DNA of 64,000 nt. It comes from Methylobacter sp. Lineage in GTDB: Bacteria > Pseudomonadota > Gammaproteobacteria > Methylococcales > Methylomonadaceae. The stretch spans positions 17,033 to 81,032 of the forward strand of contig JAURZV010000073.1 of NCBI GenBank assembly GCA_030653175.1, given 5' to 3'. Below, piece after piece: positions 1 through 9,828 of the stretch. The position numbers and the translations under genes are program-made. How positions within the stretch are numbered: the first letter of the stretch is position 1; every line of letters starts with the position of its first letter. The notes beneath the pieces are model-generated. The model saw only the letters and a program-made list of their open reading frames with translations. It had not been told where the DNA came from and did not search any database.

Positions 1-311
1 ATTGCTGCGCCAATGCCGACAAAGCCATAGGCGAGCAGCGGATGCAAACCCAGTAACATGGTAGCGCAACCGACTATCTTGATGCTGTTGCTAATGAACA
101 TGACCTGTCCTTTCGGCAGCGCATCGGAAAATGCGCCAACAAAGGGGGCGAGCACGATAAAGGAGAACACGAAAAATTGCTGTAATACAGGAGTTTGCCA
201 GGAAGGAGCGTCCAGGCTTTTGAGCAGCGCGATAGCAGCGAAAAGAAGTGCGTTATCCCCCAGTGATGAAAAGAACTGTGCTGCAAGAATGGTGGTAAAA
301 CCGCGATTCAT
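1..311 (-). CDS. lplT: Lysophospholipid transporter LplT-like MFS protein, N-terminal part (runs off the window edge)
   Basis: Reverse-strand reading from ATG at 311 is open to the window edge: MNRGFTTILAAQFFSSLGDNALLFAAIALLKSLDAPSWQTPVLQQFFVFSFIVLAPFVGAFSDALPKGQVMFISNSIK...; typical LplT N-terminus. Absent from the ORF track because it is truncated. Confidence 0.75.
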   Translation of the reverse strand, partial: MNRGFTTILAAQFFSSLGDNALLFAAIALLKSLDAPSWQTPVLQQFFVFSFIVLAPFVGAFSDALPKGQVMFISNSIKIVGCATMLLGLHPLLAYGFVGIGAA

Positions 312-443
312 AGAATTATTTGCCCTGTGCGACTCTGTGGAAACCGGAATCGGTGCACTGTAAATGGTTAAAAGGTTTATTTAGGTTATCGGCTGCAAGC
401 TTAAATCGAGGCAAGCGAAAGGTTTAACCGTTAAGCCATCTAT

Positions 444-1238
444 CTATTCAATGTTGACTTCCAGGGTCTCATTATGGGCGATAGTCGACTCAATCTTGTG
501 CCACCTTACGAGTTCCAACGTTCCATTGAAGTGCTCCACTATTGCTGTGCAACTTTCCACGAAATCCCCCGTATTGATATATAAAAATCCGTCTATCTCC
601 TTAATTTCAGCGTGGTGTATATGCCCGCAAATAACGCCATCAAGACCTTGGTCTTTAAGGGTGCTGACGATACTTTCTTCATAATCGGAAATAAACTGAA
701 CCACATTCTTGACTTTGAATTTGACAAAGGCGGCAAGGGAGAAGTTCGACTGCATGCCAAACCAACGCCTGATCATTCGTAGCAAGCGATTAACCTCAAT
801 CAAAAAATCATATCCATCGCTGCCTAGCTTGGCAAGCCACTTGTGGCATTTGGCAATGGTGTCGTATTCGTCGCCATGGACAACCAGAAATTGCTTCCCG
901 GCGGATGTGACATGCACATCTGAATTTTTAACGATGATGTCGCCAAAGACGTAATTGTCGTAGTGCCTGATGTTTTCGTCATGGTTGCCCGGTATATAGA
1001 TGACCTGAGTGCCATGTCTGGCCTTGCGCAGGACTTTTTGAATCACCGTATTATGATCTCTGGGCCAATACATTTTCTTGGAAAGCGCCCAAAAATCGAT
1101 AATGTCGCCCACCAGGTAAAGTTTTTCACTCTCATTGTATTTTAGAAAATCGAGTAAAAGGTCGGCTCGGCATTGGGTGGAACCAAGGTGCAAATCGGAA
1201 ATCCAGATGGTTCGATAGGTGATGGTATTCATAATCAA
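444..1238 (-). CDS. UDP-2,3-diacylglucosamine diphosphatase (LpxH-like) metallophosphoesterase
   Basis: 264 aa; WISDLHLGS, VGDIIDFW, PGNHDE, VVHGDEYD, GHIHHAE metallophosphoesterase motifs. Confidence 0.8.
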   Translation of the reverse strand: MIMNTITYRTIWISDLHLGSTQCRADLLLDFLKYNESEKLYLVGDIIDFWALSKKMYWPRDHNTVIQKVLRKARHGTQVIYIPGNHDENIRHYDNYVFGDIIVKNSDVHVTSAGKQFLVVHGDEYDTIAKCHKWLAKLGSDGYDFLIEVNRLLRMIRRWFGMQSNFSLAAFVKFKVKNVVQFISDYEESIVSTLKDQGLDGVICGHIHHAEIKEIDGFLYINTGDFVESCTAIVEHFNGTLELVRWHKIESTIAHNETLEVNIE

Positions 1239-2190
1239 ACTTTTAATAGGGTATTACCAGCAAGATGGGTTATGTCGATGATCGTTTAACCGGTATTTGT
1301 TGAGTTTTCGCGGCTTGCCAAAGAAATTGAATTGTTTTTGCAGGGTCATGATCATCGGTAATTCATCCCAAAAGGCGGTGAGGGTTAGGGAACAACATTC
1401 GCCGCACAGGAAAAGGGCACCCAGGAAAAGTCTACATTATTTGAATGTTAACAAACGCAGATGAAAGTTATGTTACAAGTCGGCAAAATGACTGTCTTGA
1501 GCTGTTGGCATAAAGTTCAAGGTTCGGTTGAGTCATTCAGGAACCGGTTCGCGCTGATGTATAAAGGAATTTTTGACTCGCCGGTGTGAAATAAGGCGCT
1601 CGATACCAAAAGCATGCAATTTCCGGTAGACGTTATTTTGGGTGTGTAATAGCACCTTTCTGATATTTATCGTTTTTAGAACCCATTTTAATTAAATTAC
1701 CCGCAGAACAAACAGGGAAGATTAACCCGTATTTATATAGCTTTCAGCGTTTTATTTACAAATTTTTTATTAAAAAACAATGTGATGATGGTTTTTACGG
1801 TCAAATTCGAGGCTGAAATAAATCAGACAAAGCAGAACTAACACGCTCGGCAGTTGTTGCGGTTATTGTCGGCACTCTGTCGATATTTAAACAATAATTT
1901 CTTGCTGAATAGCGACCGATTATTCTGTTGCTTTTACACAAAAAGCATACAAAGCTGTCAAATTCATCTGTTTGTTTAACTGCATGCGCTGCCAATAGTA
2001 AGCACCTTCTTGGCGGCTAAGGTCGATACTGAATGGGCTGTTGCGGACTAACAACGGGTAGGCGGGACACGAGGCAAGGCACTGAAATACTTAACTTCCT
2101 TTTACTTAATTAATAATTAAATCACTTGTTTTGCTTATTTAACGGGAGGATTATTCGCGCTCAAATTAAACAAATATCGGGTAACTAATT

Positions 2191-2331
2191 ATGAAAATTA
2201 TCACAGGAATAGTTTTACTAGCCTCTCTTTTTGCAATAGCCGGAACTGCTTTTTTCCAGCTTTTTGTTTTACTGACAAATAATCTATTTTTTCAGCAAGA
2301 TTATAATCGGCATATCTCACGGCAAGGTTAA
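2191..2331 (+). CDS. Possible small hydrophobic protein (46 aa)
   Basis: MKIITGIVLLASLFAIAGTAFFQLFVLLTNNLFFQQDYNRHISRQG; hydrophobic N-terminus only. Confidence 0.2.
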   Translation: MKIITGIVLLASLFAIAGTAFFQLFVLLTNNLFFQQDYNRHISRQG

Positions 2332-2453
2332 GTTCATGGCGAGAAGTTCGTTTGCATTCTTTAATGTGGGTAATGAGTTGGTCATCAAGTATTGATGACC
2401 AACGAACCTCACGGGGATTACTCGGTAATTACAATACGAAGCTCTATTGCCGA

Positions 2454-3248
2454 TTACAGGGACTTGTTCAGCAAATTGACCTGAACATCCATGCTGTTCA
2501 AAACACAACCCAAGCCGAATTGATGAAATATCGAAACATCGGCAGCATCGCGCCCAAAAGCAATAATCACCCTGCCGCCGCGTAAATCGCTCTGGGTAGG
2601 ATCGAAAGTATACCATCGACCGCCGATATAGGCCTCAAACCAGGCATGCAGGTCCATCGGTTCAAGCTGATACAAATAACCCACTACCAGCCGTGCAGGT
2701 ATGCTGATACTACGGCATAATGTAATGGCCAGTTGTGCAAGGTCTCTGCATACGCCATAGCCACGGTTATGAACCTCAATCGCCGATAGCGGAGAATCGC
2801 TGGAACCGGGAATGTACTTTATGGAACGACGAACCCAATCAGTAATTTTGCCGACCTGATCGTAACCCGGCAGTACATCGCTTACTACTTCTCTGGCAAG
2901 ATCGCCAAACCTGTCCGATTCGCAATAACGGCTGGGTAACAGATAAGGCAGAATTTGGTGAGGAAGATTCTGTATTTCAACAAAATAAGCACCCGGTGCA
3001 CTATCAATATTTTCAGTAGTGATGACCTCGGCAGAGGTGTGAATAATAAATTCTCCGGGAGGAGCAACCAGACGTTGACGAAAATTGCCATAGCTGTCTT
3101 TGCTCGCAGTTATCTGTACATCAGGCTCAACGATATAGCTGGATCTTGTAATCTTTTGCTGTGCACCGCTCAATGGGCGCAGCATTAAAATCAAGGCTGT
3201 TGGGGCGTCTACCTGGAAACGAAGATCGCAACTAACTCTCAACTTCAT
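2454..3248 (-). CDS. Transglutaminase-like domain protein
   Basis: MKLRVSCDLRFQ...; core RGYGVCRDLAQLAITLCRSISIPARLVVGY...DLHAWFEAYIGGRWYTFDPTQ. ATG at 3248 preferred over the track start at 3332. Confidence 0.8.
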   Translation of the reverse strand: MKLRVSCDLRFQVDAPTALILMLRPLSGAQQKITRSSYIVEPDVQITASKDSYGNFRQRLVAPPGEFIIHTSAEVITTENIDSAPGAYFVEIQNLPHQILPYLLPSRYCESDRFGDLAREVVSDVLPGYDQVGKITDWVRRSIKYIPGSSDSPLSAIEVHNRGYGVCRDLAQLAITLCRSISIPARLVVGYLYQLEPMDLHAWFEAYIGGRWYTFDPTQSDLRGGRVIIAFGRDAADVSIFHQFGLGCVLNSMDVQVNLLNKSL

Positions 3249-3264
3249 ACTGATTTTACTCTTA

Positions 3265-3420
3265 AAAAATAACTGCTGATTGCTGCTGTGAGCGATGACG
3301 ATCCGTGTCAAAACCGATAAACGGTATTTCATTGTCTATCATGTATTGAGCCAGAACACGTGCTACAACAGATTTGCCAACGCCGCCTTTTTCGCCGCCG
3401 ATAAAATGAATAGCGCTCAT
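3265..3420 (-). pseudogene. Truncated ParA/MinD-like P-loop ATPase, N-terminal fragment (51 aa)
   Basis: Reverse-strand MSAIHFIGGEKGGVGKSVVARVLAQYMIDNEIPFIGFDTDRHRSQQQSAVIF*; deviant Walker A GEKGGVGKS, then stops just before the transglutaminase start. Confidence 0.7.
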
Positions 3421-3841
3421 TGTTTCTCCATTAAGTTAAAGTTTCAGGTTCATGGTTTTATTTTTTATTGAAATCCGGGTTATTTATTCAAGCCGTAACC
3501 GAGCTATATCAATTTAACAATGCTCATTCAGTCATTAGAAAGCAATAATCAAACCAATAGTCTTTTATTCATAGCCGACACCGGCACATGCAGCGCAGTA
3601 CCGTATGACTGTTCGGAGAAATGTATTGTTGCGAATCGATCAACAATATTTTTGGGCATTTTTAGTGCAAGAAACAGGTTTTTATCTCAAATTGGTGCAA
3701 ATCATTGCAAAGATAGATAGGCGGTCATGTTAACTATTCAGGCTCTATCGTTTTACAGCAATTTCAATTTAAATTTGGTTACTTACCATTAAGTCGCAAT
3801 CAACGGCAGGCGAGCAAAGTTTCAAGTTACACGTCAATCAT

Positions 3842-4111
3842 TTGCTTAACAAAATTCAAGCCCCGGTTTATAGACAATTAACAGTAGAAGCTCTTAAAGC
3901 AATCGCATCTATTTTTCGTGAAAACGTATCGTTACATATTGACGATACGTTGTTGACGGATATTATTATTGGTCATGCGGTAAGAATTATCCGGTTACAA
4001 TCTCATCCTGAAAGCAAAGAAAATTACGAAGAGTGTGTGTCGCTGGCATGGCAGGATTTTTATCGATTACCCCGCCGCATAAAGTTGCCAATGGCATCCT
4101 CAATGCTTTAA
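3842..4111 (+). CDS. Hypothetical protein (89 aa) upstream of glucokinase
   Basis: Open frame in the same direction, 35 bp before glk. Confidence 0.4.
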   Translation: MLNKIQAPVYRQLTVEALKAIASIFRENVSLHIDDTLLTDIIIGHAVRIIRLQSHPESKENYEECVSLAWQDFYRLPRRIKLPMASSML

Positions 4112-4145
4112 TACATCTGCTTAACAATAACGAGAGGGGGGCATT

Positions 4146-5120
4146 ATGATCCTGGCCGGAGATATAGGCGGAACAAAAACGGTATTATCTATTTTGACCA
4201 AAGACGCCAACGGCTCACTGACATGCGTGCAGGAACAAACTTACTCAAGCCGGCAATTTCCGGAATTTGACGACATTCTGACCGCCTTTTTACCCGCTGA
4301 CGTTAATATCAGGTCGGCGTGTTTCGGTGTTGCAGGCCCGGTCGTCAATCAACGTTGCCAAACTACTAATTTGCCGTGGTTACTGGATGCAACAGCGCTG
4401 AAAATAAAACTGGGCACGGCTAAAGTAAAGCTTCTGAATGATCTGGAAGCCATGGCGCTGGGCATGTTGTATCTGCCCGAACACGATCTGGTAGAACTAA
4501 ACCCTAATGCAGAAACCCAGGCGGGCAATATCGCAGTCATAGCGGCTGGAACAGGCTTGGGCGAAGCCATTCTCTATTGGGACGGCAACAAACACTATCC
4601 TATGGCTACCGAAGGCGGTCACAGTGACTTTGCCGCTCAAAATGCCCGGCAGGATCTGTTGCTGGCGTATCTTAGAAAAATTTACCCCGATCATGTCAGT
4701 TGCGAGCGCATCCTGTCGGGTATCGGTTTCAGTCATCTGTATGATTTTCTCTGTGAGCAGCAATTTGCGCCGCCTTGCCCTGATGTTCCCGATAACAATA
4801 GCGATATAGACAGGAATGCCGTCATTTCCGGGCTGGGGGTTTCCGGTGAAGATCCTTTATGTGCAGAGGCAGTCAGGCTTTTTGTTGAACTTTATGGGGC
4901 TGAAACAGGCAACCTGGCATTAAAGTCGCTTGCCGTGGGCGGGGTATTTATCGGCGGCGGTATAGCTCCAAAAATATTACCTGCGATGCAGGACGGTAAC
5001 TTTATTCAGGCATTTAAAGCTAAAGGCCGTTTTCTCCCCTTGCTCGATAAGATCCCGGTGAAATTGTCATTAAACCCGCGCACACCTTTAATTGGCGCGA
5101 TTAACTATTTTGATCTATGA
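4146..5120 (+). CDS. glk: Glucokinase
   Basis: 324 aa; MILAGDIGGTKTVLSI, VAGPV, LLNDLEAMALG, GTGLGEAIL, EGGHSDFA, ROK/glucokinase motifs. Confidence 0.9.
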   Translation: MILAGDIGGTKTVLSILTKDANGSLTCVQEQTYSSRQFPEFDDILTAFLPADVNIRSACFGVAGPVVNQRCQTTNLPWLLDATALKIKLGTAKVKLLNDLEAMALGMLYLPEHDLVELNPNAETQAGNIAVIAAGTGLGEAILYWDGNKHYPMATEGGHSDFAAQNARQDLLLAYLRKIYPDHVSCERILSGIGFSHLYDFLCEQQFAPPCPDVPDNNSDIDRNAVISGLGVSGEDPLCAEAVRLFVELYGAETGNLALKSLAVGGVFIGGGIAPKILPAMQDGNFIQAFKAKGRFLPLLDKIPVKLSLNPRTPLIGAINYFDL

Positions 5121-5159
5121 GGATTGTTAATCCCGGCAGCGCAGATTAATCTTGAAAGC

Positions 5160-5288
5160 GACCAAAGCAAGCTTTGGACTCCAGGAAATTTCGATATCGG
5201 AGTTCAAAGCTGGCTTTGAACCTTAAGATTCTAAACAGTACGTTTTGTGATGCGCCGGAGCGGGCGTCAGTCAGGGTGAGTAGTTACA
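5160..5288. repeat. Dispersed repeat family D, copy 1
   Basis: ACCAAAGCAAGCTTTGGACTCCAGG...GGAGTTCAAAGCTGGCTTTGAACCTTA...GGGCGTCAGTCAGGGTGAGTAGTTAC closely matches 25617-25747. Confidence 0.75.
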
Positions 5289-5311
5289 AAAAACTACCCG
5301 CTATGCTGAAT

Positions 5312-6067
5312 CTACAAATCAACCCGCATGGCTCTCACGGTCTTTATATTAAGGCCGGGCAGAGTGGCTATCGCTTCCCGAAGCTTGTTTTCCCAGCTGC
5401 GTCTGAGTTGCAACAAATAATCATCATCGTCATCAAAGCAATAGTATTCATCAAAGCTAAAACTGTTTTTGCGATAAATGAGCATTTCTACCGGCGGCCC
5501 GACACTGGCGTTACTGCGGATGGTCGAGTCCATCGACACCAGGCAGCAGCGCGCCGCTTCGTCGATTGATGTGTTCAATTTAAGAAAACGGTCCAGTATC
5601 GGCTTGCCGTATTTACTCTCGCCAATTTGTAAAAATGGGGTATTGGTTGAACTGGTTATGCTATTGCCTTCTGCATAAACCATATAGGCACCGTGCGGCT
5701 CATCACCGATTTGACCGGCTAAAATAAAACTGGCCGATGGATTAAATGCCGATTGCCCTTCGGAATTGATATGTTGTTTTTGTTTTTCGATACTGACATG
5801 GCCCAGATAGGCCGCCGCCTCGGACAAGCATTCCACATTATTGAGATTGACGCCGGCATTCTTGATTTTATCGCGGTGCAGCTGCTCCAAAACCGCTTGA
5901 GTGGTAGCAAGATTACCGGCGCACATTAAAACAATCTTGCGGTCATCGTTGGTTTTAAATGCATGCATTTTGCCGTAAGTACTGACATTATCAATACCGG
6001 CATTGGTTCTTGAGTCGGAAACCAGAATAAGTCCTTCATCTATAGAAGCTGCAATGCAATAAGTCAT
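5312..6067 (-). CDS. Anbu-type (ancestral beta subunit) proteasome-like peptidase
   Basis: 251 aa; MTYCIAASIDEGLILVSDSRTNAGIDNVSTYGKMH with Thr after Met and downstream Asp/Lys as in Ntn hydrolases; next to transglutaminase and ATP-grasp/alpha-E genes. Confidence 0.85.
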   Translation of the reverse strand: MTYCIAASIDEGLILVSDSRTNAGIDNVSTYGKMHAFKTNDDRKIVLMCAGNLATTQAVLEQLHRDKIKNAGVNLNNVECLSEAAAYLGHVSIEKQKQHINSEGQSAFNPSASFILAGQIGDEPHGAYMVYAEGNSITSSTNTPFLQIGESKYGKPILDRFLKLNTSIDEAARCCLVSMDSTIRSNASVGPPVEMLIYRKNSFSFDEYYCFDDDDDYLLQLRRSWENKLREAIATLPGLNIKTVRAMRVDL

Positions 6068-6187
6068 AAAAACGTTCGGATGTTGTGTTTAAAGATACTT
6101 TCAGGCCATTATCCAACAAAGCAACGCCAACGTCCATGCTGCTCAAAACATGCCCGGCCCCTAGATATGGTCGACAGAGACCTTATG

Positions 6188-7120
6188 TTATTCCAATCTA
6201 AGCACATCCACCGACACCGACAAGGTATGCCGGCCTCCACCAAAGGCAATGCCTTTTAGCGGAGTGACATCGGTGTAGTCCCGCCCCCACGCCAAGGTGA
6301 TATGTTGATCGAACGGCACAGCATTATTGGTAGGATCAAACTCCAGCCAACCGGTACCCGGCACATACACGGCAAACCAGGCATGTGACGCATCCGCCCC
6401 GACCAAGCGCTGCTTGCCCGGCATAGGCTGTGTTTCCACATATCCGCTGACGTAACGCGCGGCAATACCCAAGGAACGCAAGCAACCGATCGCCAGGTGG
6501 GCAAAATCCTGACATACGCCGCGGCGAAATTGAAGCACGTCGGATAACGGCGTGGCAATCGTGGTACTGCTTGGGTCATAAGTAAAGTCGACATGGATTC
6601 GCTGCATCAAATCCGTCACTACTTGCACCAGCGGCCGATTGGGCAAAAATGAGCTTTGTGCGTAATTAGCCAGTTCGGCGCTGGTAATGACCATCGGTGA
6701 GTCCAGCAGAAACAGCTTGGCATCCAGTAGCTCATCATAGTGATTTTGCTGCTGATACTGGCTTTGCGACTGCGACTGCATTTGCGATTGTCCGGGGCCT
6801 CCTTGTAGCTGGTCGCGCACTTGCTCCCAGGTTATTAAATTAACCAAATCGTCACGACTTTGCCGGGGAAATATCGTGACTTCACTGACAGCAGTGACCA
6901 CCAGGCGTTGATGCGCTTGTTGTATGGCGAAATAAGCGACGCGGTTACCGAAAAAATCCCTGCGTTCGTGAAAATCGTTAGGCTCGGGGCTAATGTCAAA
7001 GCGGCTGCTTTGACATTGCTGACGCCAGAAATCGCGGGGCTGCAATCGCGCTTCGTTCTGGCACAGGCCGACCAACTGGCTGTATTTGTAAAGAGTGCTG
7101 TGGGTAATGCGGTATTTCAC
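6188..7120 (-). CDS. Transglutaminase family protein (Anbu cluster)
   Basis: 310 aa; MKYRITHSTLYKYSQLVGLCQNEARLQPRD..., RRGVCQDFAHLAIGCLRSLGIAARYVSGY, DASHAWFAVYVPGTGWLEFDPTN. Confidence 0.9.
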   Translation of the reverse strand: MKYRITHSTLYKYSQLVGLCQNEARLQPRDFWRQQCQSSRFDISPEPNDFHERRDFFGNRVAYFAIQQAHQRLVVTAVSEVTIFPRQSRDDLVNLITWEQVRDQLQGGPGQSQMQSQSQSQYQQQNHYDELLDAKLFLLDSPMVITSAELANYAQSSFLPNRPLVQVVTDLMQRIHVDFTYDPSSTTIATPLSDVLQFRRGVCQDFAHLAIGCLRSLGIAARYVSGYVETQPMPGKQRLVGADASHAWFAVYVPGTGWLEFDPTNNAVPFDQHITLAWGRDYTDVTPLKGIAFGGGRHTLSVSVDVLRLE

Positions 7121-9678
7121 AGGTCATCCTCCGGTTGCGTCGGCGTCATCAATTGCGGCACTTGAGAATGGCTGAAGTAGGCTTGCGCAAGCACTTCATA
7201 AAGCCGCCATAACAGTTCCGTCATCGCCGACAAAACGCTTTCCAGCTCACTGTAAACGCCGACATTGTCAGTAACGTTAACCAACTCGGACACTTTGACC
7301 AAGCGTAAGTCGGTGTAGGCTCTGAGTATTAAACGTTCTTCCTCACTCAATTGTCCCTTGCCGCGTTCTCTTGGCAACGCACCGATATGGTCGGACAATT
7401 GATGTAACTGATAGGCCAGCGAACGTGGATGCGTTTTATCCATCAGCAATAATTCCAGCACCATCGGCAACTTGATAAATGAGCGGTAGCGGCGTCGGTA
7501 AATGCTCAAACTGTCGGTGGATATCAACACCGCTTCCAGCAGCTGGTTTTGCAATGCCGGCTCATGACGCTGCACCACCGTGGCGCGCAGCAACGCGATC
7601 AATGCCAGTGCATGCTCCAGGCGACGGCCGCTATCCAGCATCAACCAACCCGCTTCGCGAGTCATGCTTTCAGTGGTTAAGCCGATAAATGCGACAAAGC
7701 CGGTAATTAAATCGTCCAGGTGTTTTTGCAGTTGTTCCGGGTCGCAATCGCCGTTCACGACCCGTTGTTGCCAGCGCCGTTGAATATTATCGACGCAGCG
7801 CCAGGTATCCTGCGACCAGACATCGCGGATACTGAAGGCGGTTTGGGCAAACGCTTGAATGTTGGCCGCCAGCGTGCCGGAGCGCTGGACGTTTTTAGCG
7901 AGTGCCAGTAATTCATTTTGGGGCTCTTTTAACGCAGACGCATTACTTGCAACAAACCCCGGATAGGTGCCGGTTACCTGAGTCAGGGCGCTCAATAATA
8001 CATCGAGGCACCGGCTGTCGAGCGGATCGTTAAGTTCCGGGGCTTCCGCTAACTTGAGCAATATCGTGCGCATCAAGCGAGTAGCCGCTTTGATACGCTC
8101 CAGGTAGCGCCCAACCCAAAACAGGTTATTGGCTGCGCGGCTGGTTAAGGGTTCGGTGTCCGCAGACAAGACCACATCCCGACCGGGCTGAAACCACAAA
8201 CTGACCTGCTTGTCCGGCTCATCAGCCAATACCCAGGTGTCTTTACTGATTCCGCCCGCCTGATTTGAAACAATAAAATCGTCTTGCTGCCGGGCAATCC
8301 GGGTAAGTCCGCCGGGCATCACTTGATAGTCATCGCCGCCGGCAACCGCAAAGCTCCGTATTACCGCAAATCGCGGCTCGATATGGTGGTCGATAAACGA
8401 GGGTACCGTAGAAAAACTGATATGCTCCTGACCGACATAACAATGCGGTTTGGCGATAATGGCGGCACGTAAAAGTTCTTTTTCCCGGGTACTTAGCAGA
8501 CCGCCGAAAAGGACATAACTCCCTGAGCTACGATTGATCGGTTTAATAACCAGTCGATCAAGATTTTGTAACACAAAATCCCGTTCACGGCGCTGACCGC
8601 ACCACCAAGTGGCAACCGAAGGCAGCATCAATTCCTGATTTAAAAAATACCGCGAGAGTCTGGGTAAAAATGCCAATAAACCCGGATTTTCAAGAACACT
8701 GCTTCCCAACGGATTGGCAATCGCCACATTATTCCGGCGCACGGCTTCAAGCAATCCTGCAACACCCAGCCGGGAAGCGCTGCGCAATTCCAATGGATCA
8801 CAGAAAGAATCGTCAACGCGACGCAAAATAACGTCGACCGGTTGCAGACCGTCCAGCGATTTAAGCCAGACGCGGCCGTCGCGTACCGTCAGGTCGTCGC
8901 CCTGAACCAGGGAAAAACCGAGATAAGACGATAAATAGGCGTGCTCAAAATAGGTTTCGTTAAGAGAACCCGGCGTGAGTATGACAATCCGCGGATCTTC
9001 TTTATTATGCGGCGAAATATCAGCCAGCCCCTTACGCAGGGCCTTAAAAAAACCGGACAGCCGATGCACTTGCGTTTCCCGAAAAATATCCGGGAGCACC
9101 CGTGCCATCACGGTACGATTTTCCAAAGCATAGCCGGCTCCGGAAGGCGCCTGGCTGCGATCATCCAATACCAACATGCGGCCGTTATGGCCACGGGCAA
9201 GGTTGGCCGAGTAAACAATCAGTTGGCGTTGCAGGTGGGGCAGGGCGCCCACACAGGGATGCAAAAAACCGTCGTGCGCCAACACCAGCTCACTGGGCAA
9301 CAGGCCTTTTTTCAACAGCTGCTGTTTGCCGTAGATATCTTTTAAGATCAGGTTGAGCAGCTCGGCCCGTTGTTTAAGACCCGCTTCAATAAGCGACCAA
9401 TCTTCACTGCTGATCAGTAGCGGAACAGGGTCGAGCCGCCACGGCCGGGTAAGTTTTTGCGCATCGCCGTAAACATTATAAGTGACGCCGTTTTCTCTTA
9501 ACAGGCGCTGGGCTTCGCGGCGGCGCAACTCCAGCTGTTCGCTGCCCAGCGTTGCAATGGCGTCCATAAAGCGCTGCCAGTAAGGCAGCACTTTATGTTC
9601 TTTGGCGAGCATTTCATCGTAAACGCCAAGTTGGGTGGCGTAAAACTGCGCGTCAATATCGCCGGTTGATTCGTTCAT
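7117..9678 (-). CDS. Circularly permuted ATP-grasp fused to alpha-E domain protein
   Basis: 853 aa; N-terminal half as CP ATP-grasp (LVLDDRSQAPSGAGYALENR, VILTPGSLNETYFEHAYL, VIKPINRSSGSYVLFGG), C-terminal half as alpha-E (LTSRAANNLFWVGRYLERIKAATRLMRT...). Overlaps the transglutaminase start by 4 nt. Confidence 0.9.
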   Translation of the reverse strand: MNESTGDIDAQFYATQLGVYDEMLAKEHKVLPYWQRFMDAIATLGSEQLELRRREAQRLLRENGVTYNVYGDAQKLTRPWRLDPVPLLISSEDWSLIEAGLKQRAELLNLILKDIYGKQQLLKKGLLPSELVLAHDGFLHPCVGALPHLQRQLIVYSANLARGHNGRMLVLDDRSQAPSGAGYALENRTVMARVLPDIFRETQVHRLSGFFKALRKGLADISPHNKEDPRIVILTPGSLNETYFEHAYLSSYLGFSLVQGDDLTVRDGRVWLKSLDGLQPVDVILRRVDDSFCDPLELRSASRLGVAGLLEAVRRNNVAIANPLGSSVLENPGLLAFLPRLSRYFLNQELMLPSVATWWCGQRRERDFVLQNLDRLVIKPINRSSGSYVLFGGLLSTREKELLRAAIIAKPHCYVGQEHISFSTVPSFIDHHIEPRFAVIRSFAVAGGDDYQVMPGGLTRIARQQDDFIVSNQAGGISKDTWVLADEPDKQVSLWFQPGRDVVLSADTEPLTSRAANNLFWVGRYLERIKAATRLMRTILLKLAEAPELNDPLDSRCLDVLLSALTQVTGTYPGFVASNASALKEPQNELLALAKNVQRSGTLAANIQAFAQTAFSIRDVWSQDTWRCVDNIQRRWQQRVVNGDCDPEQLQKHLDDLITGFVAFIGLTTESMTREAGWLMLDSGRRLEHALALIALLRATVVQRHEPALQNQLLEAVLISTDSLSIYRRRYRSFIKLPMVLELLLMDKTHPRSLAYQLHQLSDHIGALPRERGKGQLSEEERLILRAYTDLRLVKVSELVNVTDNVGVYSELESVLSAMTELLWRLYEVLAQAYFSHSQVPQLMTPTQPEDDL

Positions 9679-9696
9679 GCCTACTGCTCAGTGGTT

Positions 9697-9784
9697 AGAA
9701 AATGGAACGCGGATGACGCGGATAATTATGATTAAATAAGATTTATCTGTGTTCATCATAATTATCCGCGTCATCTGCGTTCCA
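9697..9784. repeat. Long inverted repeat (about 32 bp arms)
   Basis: AATGGAACGCGGATGACGCGGATAATTATGAT ... ATCATAATTATCCGCGTCATCTGCGTTCCATT around a short loop. Confidence 0.85.
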
Positions 9785-9828
9785 TTGTATTTGTTGGCGC
9801 TGAGTCGTTATCTTTACTATTTGCGACA

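Noticed and set aside
1440-2190. Noncoding stretch possibly hiding an ncRNA or gene
   Set aside because: No convincing ORF, hairpin set, terminator or promoter; not supportable by eye.
5174-5569. 131 aa plus-strand ORF
   Set aside because: Overlaps repeat D and runs antisense to the Anbu gene.
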